From Clostridiales bacterium UBA3259 (GTDB lineage Bacteria > Bacillota_A > Clostridia > Oscillospirales > Oscillospiraceae), in contig DEUP01000008.1 in assembly GCA_002362625.1 (NCBI GenBank), positions 1 to 52,059 of the forward strand: DNA of 52,059 bases. Reading direction: 5' to 3'. Positions 15,990 to 24,580 of this stretch are shown piece by piece. The position numbers and the translations under genes are program-made. Every line of letters starts with the position of its first letter. Positions within the stretch are counted from its first letter, which is position 1. Under the pieces are notes generated by a model that did not search any database, had not been told where the DNA came from, and saw only the letters and a list, made by a program, of their open reading frames with translations.

Positions 15990-16811
15990 ATGATTTACGA
16001 CCTGAAAGAAATTTTGAATATTGGCGAGGAAAACGGATTTGCCGTGCCCGCCTTCAATGTGTACAACCTGGAAACCGTCATGGGCGTTATGCAGGCTGCC
16101 GAGGAAACCGGCGCCCCTGTCATCTTCCAGATGTACAGCCGGCTGTTTGATTCCCAGATCGCTCAGTATGCCGCCCCCATTATCCGGGAGGCTATACGCA
16201 ATCTGAAAACCCCGGCGGCCTTCCATCTGGATCACGGAGCGGGAATTCCGGAGGTGCTTCGGGCTTTTCGCTATGGGGCTACCGGTGTGATGATTGATGC
16301 TTCCAGAAAGCCCCTGGAGGAGAACATCGCTATCACCAAGAGCGTAGTGGACATGGCTGCGGAAATGGGCATCTCTGTGGAAGGTGAGCTTGGAGAGGTG
16401 GGAAAGGCCGCGGATGGCGTTTCCACCGACTACACCCGGGTAGACGACGCGGCTCGGTTCGTTGACGAAACCGGTGTCTGTGCCCTGGCCGTGGCCGTTG
16501 GCACTGCCCATGGCCACTATAAGCAGGCGCCCGTTCTGGCAATCCAGCGGATTGCGGAGCTCCATGAGGGACAAAAGGCCCACCTGGTTCTCCACGGCGG
16601 TTCCGGCGTTCCGGACGACCAGATCCAGGCGGCAGTCAAGGCGGGCATCCGGAAGATTAACTTCGGGACGGATGTCTGCTGCTCATTGCTGAACGGTATC
16701 CGGGCAGTGGATCCCTCCATTCTGGCCCTGGACCTGTTCATGAAGGAGCCAACGGCCCGGGTCAAGGATTTTGCCATCAGCAAAATCAGGCTTCTGGGAG
16801 CGGATCAGTAA
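15990..16811 (+). CDS. class II ketose-bisphosphate aldolase
   Basis: A 273-residue zinc aldolase of the fructose/tagatose/DKGP-aldolase family. Visible motifs are FAVPAFNVYNLE at the N-terminus, HLDHG with the catalytic Asp and zinc His near residue 79, the zinc His in GTAHGHYK, LHGGSGVP and KINFGTD for phosphate binding. It would cleave a ketose phosphate to DHAP and an aldehyde. Its length matches GatY/KbaY/IolJ enzymes rather than the longer glycolytic FbaA. Followed with a one-base stop/start overlap (TAATG) by the PfkB kinase that probably makes its substrate. The site AGGAGGAGCTACC is strong. Confidence 0.9.
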   Translation: MIYDLKEILNIGEENGFAVPAFNVYNLETVMGVMQAAEETGAPVIFQMYSRLFDSQIAQYAAPIIREAIRNLKTPAAFHLDHGAGIPEVLRAFRYGATGVMIDASRKPLEENIAITKSVVDMAAEMGISVEGELGEVGKAADGVSTDYTRVDDAARFVDETGVCALAVAVGTAHGHYKQAPVLAIQRIAELHEGQKAHLVLHGGSGVPDDQIQAAVKAGIRKINFGTDVCCSLLNGIRAVDPSILALDLFMKEPTARVKDFAISKIRLLGADQ

Positions 16812-17728
16812 TGGCAGATGTAATTGGAATCGGCGCAGCGGTTTTTGACATTCTCATGACCGTGGACGCCTATCCCCAGGAGGACACGAAAATCCGGGGA
16901 CTGGAAACCAAATTTCAGTGCGGCGGCCCCTGCGCCACTGCCCTGGTTGCTATCCGCAAGCTGGGACAGTCCGCCTGCTATATGGGCACCGTAGGCGATG
17001 ATATGTACGGTACCTTTGTGAAAGGAGAGCTGGAACGCTACGGCGTGGATACCGCCTGCGTGAAGATCAATCCTGGACGAACCTTTCACAGCGTGGTACT
17101 GCTGAACGTCAGCAACGGAAGCCGCACCTGTGTATGGAACCGGGGCGACGCGGCAGCTCCTGCTCCCGTGGATGTGGATCTTCCGGCACTGAAGCAGGCG
17201 AAGTATCTCCATCTGGACGGCAATCAGCTGGACTGCGCCATTTTTGCGGCGAAAAAGGCCCATGAATTGGGGGTCACCGTCAGCATGGACGCCGGCGGGG
17301 CTTACCCGAACATCGAGCAGCTTCTGCCTCTGGTGGATGTGTTGATTCCCAGCGAGGAATTCGCGAAAAAGGTTACGGGCTGTGACCGGGCGGAGGATGC
17401 GGCCCGGGAGCTGGATATACGGTACCATCCCCAGGTGCTGGTAATCACCCAGGGAAGCCAGGGCGGATTTATCTGGGAGAATGGCCGTGCCATCCGCTAC
17501 CCGGTTTATCCCGTGAAGGCCATTGATTCCAACGGTGCGGGAGATACCTTCCATGGGGCCTTTGTGGCGGCACGGCTGAAGGGTATGGATGTGTACGAAT
17601 CCTGCTGCTTTGCCTCCGCTGCTTCGGCGCTGAAATGCACCCGCTTCGGCGCCCAGCAGGGAATTCCCAGCTACGATGAGGTGTTGGAATTCAGGAAAAA
17701 CTACGAGGGGGTTGTGTATGATGGATAA
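16811..17728 (+). CDS. PfkB-family carbohydrate kinase
   Basis: A 305-residue ribokinase-like kinase. The N-terminal GIGAAVFDILMTVD and the substrate segment KFQCGGPCATALVAIRKLG are typical, and the C-terminal signature DSNGAGDTFHGAF holds the catalytic Asp (about residue 244). It phosphorylates a sugar or sugar acid with ATP ahead of the aldolase. Members near class II aldolases include tagatose-6-phosphate and 5-dehydro-2-deoxygluconate kinases; the substrate here is open. Translational coupling on both sides (TAATG before, 11-base overlap after) shows a tight operon. Confidence 0.88.
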   Translation: MADVIGIGAAVFDILMTVDAYPQEDTKIRGLETKFQCGGPCATALVAIRKLGQSACYMGTVGDDMYGTFVKGELERYGVDTACVKINPGRTFHSVVLLNVSNGSRTCVWNRGDAAAPAPVDVDLPALKQAKYLHLDGNQLDCAIFAAKKAHELGVTVSMDAGGAYPNIEQLLPLVDVLIPSEEFAKKVTGCDRAEDAARELDIRYHPQVLVITQGSQGGFIWENGRAIRYPVYPVKAIDSNGAGDTFHGAFVAARLKGMDVYESCCFASAASALKCTRFGAQQGIPSYDEVLEFRKNYEGVVYDG

Positions 17729-18383
17729 CTTGCAGAAGCTGCGGAAGGCAAACCCCCATATTCAGATTTACTCCATTCACGATCCGGCCTTCCGGCACTA
17801 TGGCGCTGTGATAGAGGCGGATACCGGGTCCTTCTGCTCGGCAGCAGAGACTATTTCCATGCCGGAGACCGGGAGCAGGTATTCTGCATCCATTCCGGAG
17901 CTGGAAACGCTGGCCGAGGCGAACTGGCTGCGGGAAATAAATTGCGGCGGCCTGGACCAACAGATTGGCCTGTGCTGGGGCCATTCCCACCAGCTCAATG
18001 CCCTGGAATGGCACACCTGCAATGAATTCAACATTGCCGTCCGGGACTTGGTACTGCTGCTGGCCAAACGGGAGGATCTGGACGATGACGGCCGGCTGAA
18101 CGCGGACAGGGTGCGGGCCTTTTATCTGGCCCGGGGAGAGATGATTGAGGTCTATTCGGACACCCTCCATTTCTGCCCCTGCGAGGTAACCAGAGAGGGC
18201 TTTTCCTGTATTGTGGGGCTGCAGCGGGGAACGAATCTGCCCCTTGCTCCGGAGCAGAAGACAGGCAGGCTTTGGGCTGCCAACAAGTGGCTGCTGGCCC
18301 ATGAGGCCAATACGGAACTTGTACGGCGGGACGCTTTCCCGGGAATCTACGGAGAAAACTGGGAGATCAACCCTGTAAACTGA
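17718..18383 (+). CDS. DUF4867 family protein
   Basis: A 221-residue soluble protein. It resembles DUF4867, a family that I recall only beside class II aldolase and PfkB genes in Firmicutes. The sequence contains GLCWGHSHQLNALEWHTCNEFNIAV and later VYSDTLHFCPCEV, with His, Glu and Asp placed as in a cupin-like metal site (H95-x-H and a later TLHF). That suggests an isomerase or epimerase acting on an intermediate, but this is inference. Two ATGs (17718, 17721) follow GAGGGGGTTGTGT; the first is chosen. Overlaps the kinase gene. Confidence 0.68.
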   Translation: MMDNLQKLRKANPHIQIYSIHDPAFRHYGAVIEADTGSFCSAAETISMPETGSRYSASIPELETLAEANWLREINCGGLDQQIGLCWGHSHQLNALEWHTCNEFNIAVRDLVLLLAKREDLDDDGRLNADRVRAFYLARGEMIEVYSDTLHFCPCEVTREGFSCIVGLQRGTNLPLAPEQKTGRLWAANKWLLAHEANTELVRRDAFPGIYGENWEINPVN

Positions 18384-18480
18384 TAGATCCGGAAACGAAA
18401 CCCTTCCTTTTTCCGAATTTCTGTGATACACTAAACAAAATAGATATCATTCCCAAATCGGTGAAAGGCAGGAAAAAATC

Positions 18481-19335
18481 ATGGCAGTACAGAATACCTC
18501 TTTGGCGGCACTGATGCTGCGAATTGAGAACTCCCTTCCCAACCTCAGCAAGTCAGAGCAGAAGGTGGCCGAGTATATCCGGGCAAATCCCAGAGAGATC
18601 ATTGATCTGTCCGTGGCGGCCCTGGCGGATGCCTGCGGCGTTTCGGATCCCACGGTGGTGCGTGCTTATAAAAAGCTGGGCTTCAGCGGGTATGAGGACC
18701 TGAAGCTGACCCTGGCTCAGGCCACCGTGTCTCCCGATGAAATCATTCACGAGGAAATCAGCGCTGAGGATTCCGTGCAGGCGGTTCGGGATAAGGTATT
18801 CCAAAGCGCCATTCTGGCCCTGCAGTTTACGCGGGATATGCTGGATCCGGAAATCCTGGAAAAGGCGGCCCAGCTGCTGATGAGTGCCCGGGAAATTGTG
18901 ATTTTCGGTCTGGGCGGCTCCGCGCCTGTGGCCATGGATTTGCACCATAAGCTGCTGCGGCTGGGACTGGATACCGCCGTCTATACGGATCCCCATTTGC
19001 AGGTGATCGCCTGCAATTATCTGGATGAACGGGATGTGGTTTTCGCGGTCAGCCATTCCGGCAGCTCCCGGTGCGTGGTGGACAGCACTCAGACAGCCAA
19101 AAACCGGGGCGTCCGGGTGATTACCCTGACCAGCGCCGGGAAGAATCCCCTGTCCAGGCTGGCGGACGTCAGTCTGAATACCAACTCCAAGGAGACCAGG
19201 TACCGGGTGGTGTCCATCGCCTCCCGGGTGGCTGCTCTGACCATCGTGGATACCATTTATACGTTTATCGCCATGCGCACCGATGGGGCCAGGTCTTTGC
19301 AGATTGAGAAAAGCATGGAAAGTCTCAAATACTGA
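18481..19335 (+). CDS. RpiR/MurR-family transcription regulator
   Basis: A 284-residue DNA-binding regulator that senses a sugar phosphate. An N-terminal HTH-6 domain (residues 1-80) contains LSKSEQKVAEYIRANPREIIDLSVAALADACGVSDPTVVRAYKKLGF. A C-terminal SIS domain (about 115-265) contains IFGLGGSAPVAMDLHHKLLRLG and FAVSHSGSSRCVVDSTQTAKNRG, where the Ser-rich loops bind the effector phosphate. It sits between the aldolase operon and the Etf operon; TGAAA/TTTCA palindromes at 19441 and nearby are plausible targets. A terminator follows at 19341. Confidence 0.9.
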   Translation: MAVQNTSLAALMLRIENSLPNLSKSEQKVAEYIRANPREIIDLSVAALADACGVSDPTVVRAYKKLGFSGYEDLKLTLAQATVSPDEIIHEEISAEDSVQAVRDKVFQSAILALQFTRDMLDPEILEKAAQLLMSAREIVIFGLGGSAPVAMDLHHKLLRLGLDTAVYTDPHLQVIACNYLDERDVVFAVSHSGSSRCVVDSTQTAKNRGVRVITLTSAGKNPLSRLADVSLNTNSKETRYRVVSIASRVAALTIVDTIYTFIAMRTDGARSLQIEKSMESLKY

Positions 19336-19340
19336 CTGTG

Positions 19341-19372
19341 ACCGCTGCCGGAAAACGGCGGCGGTTTCTGCT
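19341..19372 (+). terminator. terminator after rpiR-like gene
   Basis: ACCGCTGCCG (19341-19350) pairs with CGGCGGCGGT (19356-19365) with one G-U pair, followed by TTCTGCTTT. Confidence 0.75.
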
Positions 19373-19428
19373 TTCCGGGGACCTGACAAAATACCCAAAA
19401 GTTGTTTCGTAATTTTGTTACAGCTTTT

Positions 19429-19509
19429 TTGATTGACACTTGAAAATTTCATTACAATGTGCTATATTGAGAATAGATGTAATAGGTATTCATGTTTTCT
19501 TTGAAAACA
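19429..19509 (+). promoter_or_regulatory. promoter and palindromic operators of the Etf operon
   Basis: TTGATT (19429-19434), 18 bases and TACAAT (19453-19458) form the best promoter; TTGACA at 19433-19438 overlaps it. A perfect palindrome TGAAAATTTCA (19441-19451) lies between the boxes. A second, TGTTTTC-TTT-GAAAACA (19493-19509), lies in the leader. RpiR-type regulators often use TGAAA..TTTCA sites, so the adjacent regulator is the natural candidate. Confidence 0.6.
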
Positions 19510-19557
19510 ATCTGGAATACCGAAATTATATTACATCTCCAGAAAGGGAGAAGCGCT

Positions 19558-20988
19558 ATGCAAGACAAGTCTTTGATGTTCTATATGATTCGGTCAGAGC
19601 TGGAAGATGCGGTTGGAGTGGAAAACGTGTCCACTAAGGAAATTGAGCGGGCGGTATATTCCGTTGACTACTTCTGGCTCAGCCGGAAGTGGCAGGATGC
19701 CGGCCAGCAGGGCCCCATGCCCGATATCATTGTCCGCCCCGGCACCACCGAGGAAGTGTCCAAGATCTTGAAAATCGCCAACTACTACAAGATCCCCGTG
19801 ACCACCTGGGGCGGCGGCTCCGGCAGCCAGGGCGGCGCCCTGCCTGTAGCCGGAGGCATTCTCCTGGACACGAAACGGATGGATAAGCTGATCGAGCTGA
19901 ATACGGAAGCAGGCTTCGTTACCTGCGAAACCGGCGTGATCTTTGCGACCCTGGAGGATCTGGTCAACGAAAAGGGCTATTCCGTGATGCACCTGCCCTC
20001 CTGCATGACCTGCTGCACCGTCGGCGGCGCTCTGGCCCACAACGGCATCGGCATCCTGTCCACAAAATACGGGAAGATGGACGATATGTGCCTGTCCCTG
20101 GAGGTGGTGCTGCCCAACGGCGACATCATCAATACCCTGCCCGTGCCCAAGCATTCCTCCGGCCCCAACCTGATCCCGGTCTTTGTGGGCTCCGAAGGTA
20201 CCCTGGGCATCATGACCAAGGCCAAGTTCAAAATCGTCAAGCAGCCTGAGGTCAGAACCCACCACGCTTTCCTGTTCCCCGATATCCACGCCGGCTATCA
20301 GGCCTGCCGGGAGATTGTGCAGGCTGTGAAGCCCTCCATCATCCGCCTGTTCGATGAGGCAGAGACGGTTTCCATTATCAAGAAGATCATCGGCTTTGCC
20401 AAGAAGGGCGCCTTCATGAATCTGACCCTGGAAGGTCACAAAAAGATCGTGGAAGCAGAGCAGGAAATCGTACTGGAAATCGCAGAAAAGTACGGCGCCG
20501 AGTATCTTGGCCACGAGTACGGAGAAAAGTGGTTTGAAAACCGTATCACCTTCTTCTATCCCGATCACATCATGGATCTGCCCCAGATGTTCGGCACTCT
20601 GGACACAGTGGCAACCCATGATAACATTGAAAAAATCTACTGGGCAATGAAGCACGCCGTGGAGGATGGCTTCGGGAAATATGGGGTCCGCTTCATCTCC
20701 CACAGCTCCCACTGGTACGATTGGGGCGCCATGAACTATTCCCGCTTTATCATCGACAATCCCCCAAAGGATCCCGAGGAAGCCCTGCGAGTGCATAATC
20801 AGATCTGGAACGCCGGTGTCCGGGCGGCGCTGGCCAACGGCGGCGTGCTGAACGACCACCACGGCGTGGGCCTGAAGCTGTCCCGGCTGGTGAAGGAGCA
20901 GTACGGCCCTGCCATGCAGGTGTTGCAGGCCCTGAAGAAGGAATTGGATCCCAACGGCATCATGAACCCCTATAAGCTGGGTCTGTAA
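19558..20988 (+). CDS. FAD-linked 2-hydroxy-acid oxidase (GlcD-like)
   Basis: A 476-residue flavoprotein. The N-terminal PCMH-type FAD-binding domain includes DIIVRPGTTEEVSKILKIAN and VTTWGGGSGSQGGALPVAGG. The C-terminal FAD-oxidase domain ends NDHHGVGLKLSRLV and LDPNGIMNPYKLG. The family oxidises D-lactate, glycolate and other 2-hydroxy acids, or links glycolipid precursors. Here, with an Fe-S protein and EtfBA downstream, the electrons probably pass to Etf. The ATG at 19558 follows AGAAAGGGAG; an upstream ATG at 19492 lies inside the operator palindrome and is unlikely. First gene of a ten-gene operon. Confidence 0.88.
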   Translation: MQDKSLMFYMIRSELEDAVGVENVSTKEIERAVYSVDYFWLSRKWQDAGQQGPMPDIIVRPGTTEEVSKILKIANYYKIPVTTWGGGSGSQGGALPVAGGILLDTKRMDKLIELNTEAGFVTCETGVIFATLEDLVNEKGYSVMHLPSCMTCCTVGGALAHNGIGILSTKYGKMDDMCLSLEVVLPNGDIINTLPVPKHSSGPNLIPVFVGSEGTLGIMTKAKFKIVKQPEVRTHHAFLFPDIHAGYQACREIVQAVKPSIIRLFDEAETVSIIKKIIGFAKKGAFMNLTLEGHKKIVEAEQEIVLEIAEKYGAEYLGHEYGEKWFENRITFFYPDHIMDLPQMFGTLDTVATHDNIEKIYWAMKHAVEDGFGKYGVRFISHSSHWYDWGAMNYSRFIIDNPPKDPEEALRVHNQIWNAGVRAALANGGVLNDHHGVGLKLSRLVKEQYGPAMQVLQALKKELDPNGIMNPYKLGL

Positions 20989-21010
20989 GAAAGAACAGGA
21001 GGTAACACAA

Positions 21011-22078
21011 ATGATTAGTGAGAATGCCCTGCATCATGCCGAGAAGTGCCGCTTTTGCTGGATGTGCCGTCATCTGTGCCCGGTTCAGCATCAGACCGGA
21101 AGCGAAATCAATACGCCCCGCGCCAAGGGCCTGCTTTTGAGCATGGTAAATAAAAAAGCCCAGCCCTTCGACAAGGATATGGCCCGGGCCATGTATGAGT
21201 GCCTTCTGTGCGATGCCTGCACCAATGACTGCGCCACCGGCTATCAACCGCCTCTGTTTATCCGGGAGGCCCGGACGGAGGCCGTGGTCAATGAGACCGC
21301 CCCGGAAAGCGTCATGAAGCTGATTGAAAATATGGAAGCGACTGGTAACATCTTCGGTGTGGAGAAGCCCTCCTATGGTCAGGAAGGGTCGGATGTGCTG
21401 GTGTACATTGGCGAAGCTGCCGCCATCAAAGCCCCGGGTATGGCCAAAAATCTGTTGGCCCTGCTGGATAAGGCCGGTGTCTCCGCAAAGGTTCTGGAGA
21501 GCGAGCCTGCCTCGGGCGTCATGCTGGGCGACCTGATGGGCTACACAGAGGAGGTCCGTCAGCAGGCCGCGGCCTGCGCCCGGGCCATCAACGAGACCGG
21601 CCTGCCGGTTGTGGTTCTGGACAGCTACGACGCTGAGATCATGACCCAGAAGTACCCGGAGTGGGGCTGCGAGCTCACCGCCGGTGTCACTACAGCCACC
21701 GCATTTGTTGCGAAACTGCTGGAAGAGAAGAAACTGGAGCAGAAGGCTTCCCTGGAGATTCTGGGAGCCTGCCACGATGATGACCGCCTGGCCCGTACCT
21801 TCCACGAATTCACTCCTGTGCGTGCCATGGCCAAGGCTGCCGGTTACCAGTTGGCCGAAATGTTCAATCATGAGAAGCTGGCGAGGTCCTGCGGTACCGC
21901 TGTTGCCTACGGCTATATGCCTGACCTGGTGAAGCGGATTGCTGGGGGACGCTGGGAGGATCTGACCCGTACCAAAGCAAAGGCAATGCTGGTGGCGAAT
22001 CCGGAAACATGGCTGTGCTTCCGTCTTTGCGTTCCCGAGGGCTATACCCTGGTTGACCTGTTCGGCGCTCTTTTGTAA
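21011..22078 (+). CDS. Fe-S oxidoreductase subunit (GlcF-like)
   Basis: A 355-residue protein with two [4Fe-4S] motifs: CRFCWMCRHLCP (Cys 13, 16, 19, 23) and CLLCDACTNDCATG near residues 64-75. The rest resembles the CCG-type domain of glycolate oxidase and heterodisulfide reductase subunits but is diverged, with few of the expected CCG cysteines. It probably relays electrons between the FAD-linked oxidase and EtfAB. AGGAGGTAACACAA gives a strong site, 22 bases after the oxidase stop. Confidence 0.82.
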   Translation: MISENALHHAEKCRFCWMCRHLCPVQHQTGSEINTPRAKGLLLSMVNKKAQPFDKDMARAMYECLLCDACTNDCATGYQPPLFIREARTEAVVNETAPESVMKLIENMEATGNIFGVEKPSYGQEGSDVLVYIGEAAAIKAPGMAKNLLALLDKAGVSAKVLESEPASGVMLGDLMGYTEEVRQQAAACARAINETGLPVVVLDSYDAEIMTQKYPEWGCELTAGVTTATAFVAKLLEEKKLEQKASLEILGACHDDDRLARTFHEFTPVRAMAKAAGYQLAEMFNHEKLARSCGTAVAYGYMPDLVKRIAGGRWEDLTRTKAKAMLVANPETWLCFRLCVPEGYTLVDLFGALL

Positions 22079-22083
22079 CGAAA

Positions 22084-22860
22084 ATGAAGCAAATTCTTGT
22101 CTGTGTAAAAGCGGTTCCCGTCTCCTCCTGCGTTGAGGTGGACGGCCAGCATCGGCTGAAACGGGACGGGGCCAGCCTGCAATGGAATATTGCGGATGCG
22201 TCCGCTCTGGAAGCTGCCTTCCGCCTGGTGGACAAGGATGGCATGGTCACCGTTCTGACCATGGGCCCGAAAAAGCTGGAAGAACCACTGTTCCAGCTGC
22301 TGGCCAGAGGCGCTGGCAGAGTGGTGCTCATCACAGACCGGCTCATGGCCGGGGCGGATACCCGAGCTACCGCCAGGGTGCTGGCTGCGGCGGCGAAAAA
22401 GCTGGGGACTTTCGATGCCATCTTCTGCGGCTGCAAGGCCATTGACGGGGAAACCGGCCAGGTGCCGGGAGAGTTGGCAGCGGCGTTGAACCTTCCCTGC
22501 GTTTCCAACGCGGAAAGGGTTGAAAAACAAGGAAACACCCTGACCATTGTCCGGCGTCTGGAAAACGGTGTTCAGCACCTGGAAGCTTCCGGCCCCCTGG
22601 TCATCAGCTTCAGCAGCTACTGCTACCCCCTGCGGCTGGCAGGTATTCTGGGCATGCGCCGGGCCAGGAAAAGACCGGTGGAGATTCTGACCGCCGCAGA
22701 TCTGGGGCTGTCCCCGGAAGAATGCGGGATGCAGGGTTCTCTTACAAAGGTGACCGCTATGGAATCCAGGTTCCCCGGTCTGCGGCAGGGACCAAAGGAA
22801 ACAGATTTGGACACAGGAGTAAGCCGCCTGCGTGCCATCCTGAGGGAGGTGAAGCCATGA
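22084..22860 (+). CDS. etfB: electron transfer flavoprotein beta subunit
   Basis: A 258-residue EtfB. It starts MKQILVCVKAVP, has the nucleotide-binding stretch ADTRATARVLAAAAKKLG, and the family motif CGCKAIDGETGQVPGELAAAL near residues 117-137. It binds AMP, or FAD in bifurcating forms. Only six bases separate it from the Fe-S gene, and its stop overlaps the etfA start (ATGA). In acetogens a similar gene set couples lactate oxidation to NAD and ferredoxin. Whether this pair bifurcates cannot be settled by eye. Confidence 0.9.
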   Translation: MKQILVCVKAVPVSSCVEVDGQHRLKRDGASLQWNIADASALEAAFRLVDKDGMVTVLTMGPKKLEEPLFQLLARGAGRVVLITDRLMAGADTRATARVLAAAAKKLGTFDAIFCGCKAIDGETGQVPGELAAALNLPCVSNAERVEKQGNTLTIVRRLENGVQHLEASGPLVISFSSYCYPLRLAGILGMRRARKRPVEILTAADLGLSPEECGMQGSLTKVTAMESRFPGLRQGPKETDLDTGVSRLRAILREVKP

Positions 22861-23768
22861 GGGAAGTTCTGGTTCTGTGCCCCTTCTCCGTTGACAGGGG
22901 CCTAATGAGCAAGGCCGCCCGGCTTTCCGGCGGAAATCTGCGGGCGCTGGTGCCGGCAGGTGAGGCGGATTCTTCCTGGGAGTATGGCGCGGCCCGCATT
23001 GTGGAATTAACAGCACCGGAAATTGGAGATGAAAGCGCCTTTGCTGCCTTTTTGGCTGAGGCCATTCGCACCTGGGGAAGCCAAATCATTCTGGCTCCTG
23101 CAACGATACGTTTGCGGAATATCATGCCCATGCTGGCCTGGCATTTGGATGCCGGACTCACGGCGGACTGCACCGCACTTTCCGTGGAGGGCGATTATCT
23201 GATCCAGACCCGGCCCGCCTTCGGCAGCTCCCTGATGGCTAATATCCGCTCCTTAAGCGATATCCAAATGGCAACCGTCCGACCGGGCATCTTTCCCCCG
23301 GAACCACAAGCAATGGAAAATCCCACTGTGGAATCCCTGGTATACCGCTCCCCGGAACGGGTGAAGCTATCGTCCTTTGACTGTTTCTCAGAGGGCAGGC
23401 CCCTGTCCCAGGCGGAAATCATTGTTGCCGGGGGCATGGGTGTCGGCTCCAAAGAGGGGTTTCAAAAGCTGGATGCTCTGGCCCACAGGCTGGGGGCCGG
23501 ATTGGGAGCCTCCCGCACAGCAGTGGCGGCGGGGTTCGCCCCCTATCGCTGTCAGGTGGGGATGACCGGTGTTACGGTGTCTCCAAAGCTGTATCTTGCC
23601 TTTGGAATCAGCGGGGCGGTGCAGCATCTGGCAGGCATGTCCGGATCCGGGAAAATCATAGCAGTCAATTCAGATCCGAAGGCTCCGATTTTTGACTATG
23701 CCGATTACGGCATTGCGGGAGATTGGGAGTCCGTTGTTGATAAACTACTAGAGGAGGAAAACTTATGA
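22857..23768 (+). CDS. etfA: electron transfer flavoprotein alpha subunit
   Basis: A 303-residue EtfA. The N-terminal domain is diverged. The C-terminal FAD domain is canonical: VGMTGVTVSPKLYLAFGISG, VQHLAGMSGSGKIIAVNSDP and PIFDYADYGIAGD. It lacks the N-terminal ferredoxin-like domain found in some bifurcating EtfA proteins (LctC, CarE types), so ferredoxin would need another contact, perhaps the Fe-S subunit. The start ATG at 22857 overlaps etfB by four bases. It ends within the ATGA of the IolB-like gene, so translation is coupled across three genes. Confidence 0.9.
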   Translation: MREVLVLCPFSVDRGLMSKAARLSGGNLRALVPAGEADSSWEYGAARIVELTAPEIGDESAFAAFLAEAIRTWGSQIILAPATIRLRNIMPMLAWHLDAGLTADCTALSVEGDYLIQTRPAFGSSLMANIRSLSDIQMATVRPGIFPPEPQAMENPTVESLVYRSPERVKLSSFDCFSEGRPLSQAEIIVAGGMGVGSKEGFQKLDALAHRLGAGLGASRTAVAAGFAPYRCQVGMTGVTVSPKLYLAFGISGAVQHLAGMSGSGKIIAVNSDPKAPIFDYADYGIAGDWESVVDKLLEEENL

Positions 23769-24553
23769 ATTACAAGAAAGCGTATGTTCCGGCCAAGGGC
23801 TATACCCCTATTTGTAAAATCGGCCAGTGCAGCCTGAAAAAGCTGGAATTCGGTATCATCGAGCTGGACGCCGGGGAGACCCTGCCTTTCTATACGGAAG
23901 ATCGGGAGGTGGCCTTTATCATGCTGGAAGGCCACTGCAATGTGTCCTTCAATGCAGAACGCCACGAAAATATCGGCAACCGTGCCAACGTCTTCGAGAA
24001 CCGCAAGGCGGAGAGCTTCTATATGCCCCGGGAGCAGCAGCTGGAAGTCGAGGCAATTGACCATATCAAGATTGCGGTGTGCGGCACCCCTGTGGCGGAA
24101 AAGACCGCACCCCAGATTCTCCGGGAGGAGCATGTGGTGCTGAAGCTGCTGGGACGGGTTCCCTTCCAGAGAGAGACCAGCTTCATCATCGACGGCAATT
24201 CCAACGCGAAGATTCTTACCATCGGCGAGGCCTACTGCACGGAAGGCAACTGGGCTGGTTTCCCGCCCCATAAGCACGATGAGGACAATATGCCCACCGA
24301 GTGCATCGCCGAGGAGATCTACTATTTCCTCTTTGATCCCAAGCAGGGCTTCGCGGTACAGTGTATGTATACCTCCGACGGCTCTATGGATGAGGCTTAC
24401 CGGGTGAAGAATGACGAGCTGGTAGAGTTCCCCTACGGCTTCCACACCACTGTCTCTACCCCCGGCTATCAGACCTATTTCCTATGGCTCATGGCTGGAG
24501 ACTACCAGGGCTTCAACCGCAGTAACGATCCGGAACACGACTGGGTGAAATAA
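23765..24553 (+). CDS. IolB-like 5-deoxy-glucuronate isomerase (KduI/IolB family)
   Basis: A 262-residue double-cupin protein. The C-terminal cupin has the metal-site pattern of IolB: FPPHKHDEDNMPTE, EEIYYF, QCMYTSDGSMDEAY and FPYGFHTTV, followed by MAGD. IolB converts 5-deoxy-D-glucuronate to 5-dehydro-2-deoxy-D-gluconate in inositol breakdown; KduI acts on hexuronates. The usual IolB segment YLNVMAGP reads FLWLMAGD here, so the substrate may differ. IolC-like (16811) and IolJ-like (15990) enzymes exist in the window but IolD and IolE do not. The site TAGAGGAGGAAAAC is strong. Confidence 0.82.
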   Translation: MNYKKAYVPAKGYTPICKIGQCSLKKLEFGIIELDAGETLPFYTEDREVAFIMLEGHCNVSFNAERHENIGNRANVFENRKAESFYMPREQQLEVEAIDHIKIAVCGTPVAEKTAPQILREEHVVLKLLGRVPFQRETSFIIDGNSNAKILTIGEAYCTEGNWAGFPPHKHDEDNMPTECIAEEIYYFLFDPKQGFAVQCMYTSDGSMDEAYRVKNDELVEFPYGFHTTVSTPGYQTYFLWLMAGDYQGFNRSNDPEHDWVK

Positions 24554-24580
24554 TCGGAGAAGCACAGGGTGGTGTATCAT

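Noticed and set aside
14540..15991. Leftward open frame of 483 codons opposite the isomerase gene
   Set aside because: It mirrors the isomerase frame exactly and lacks a start site.
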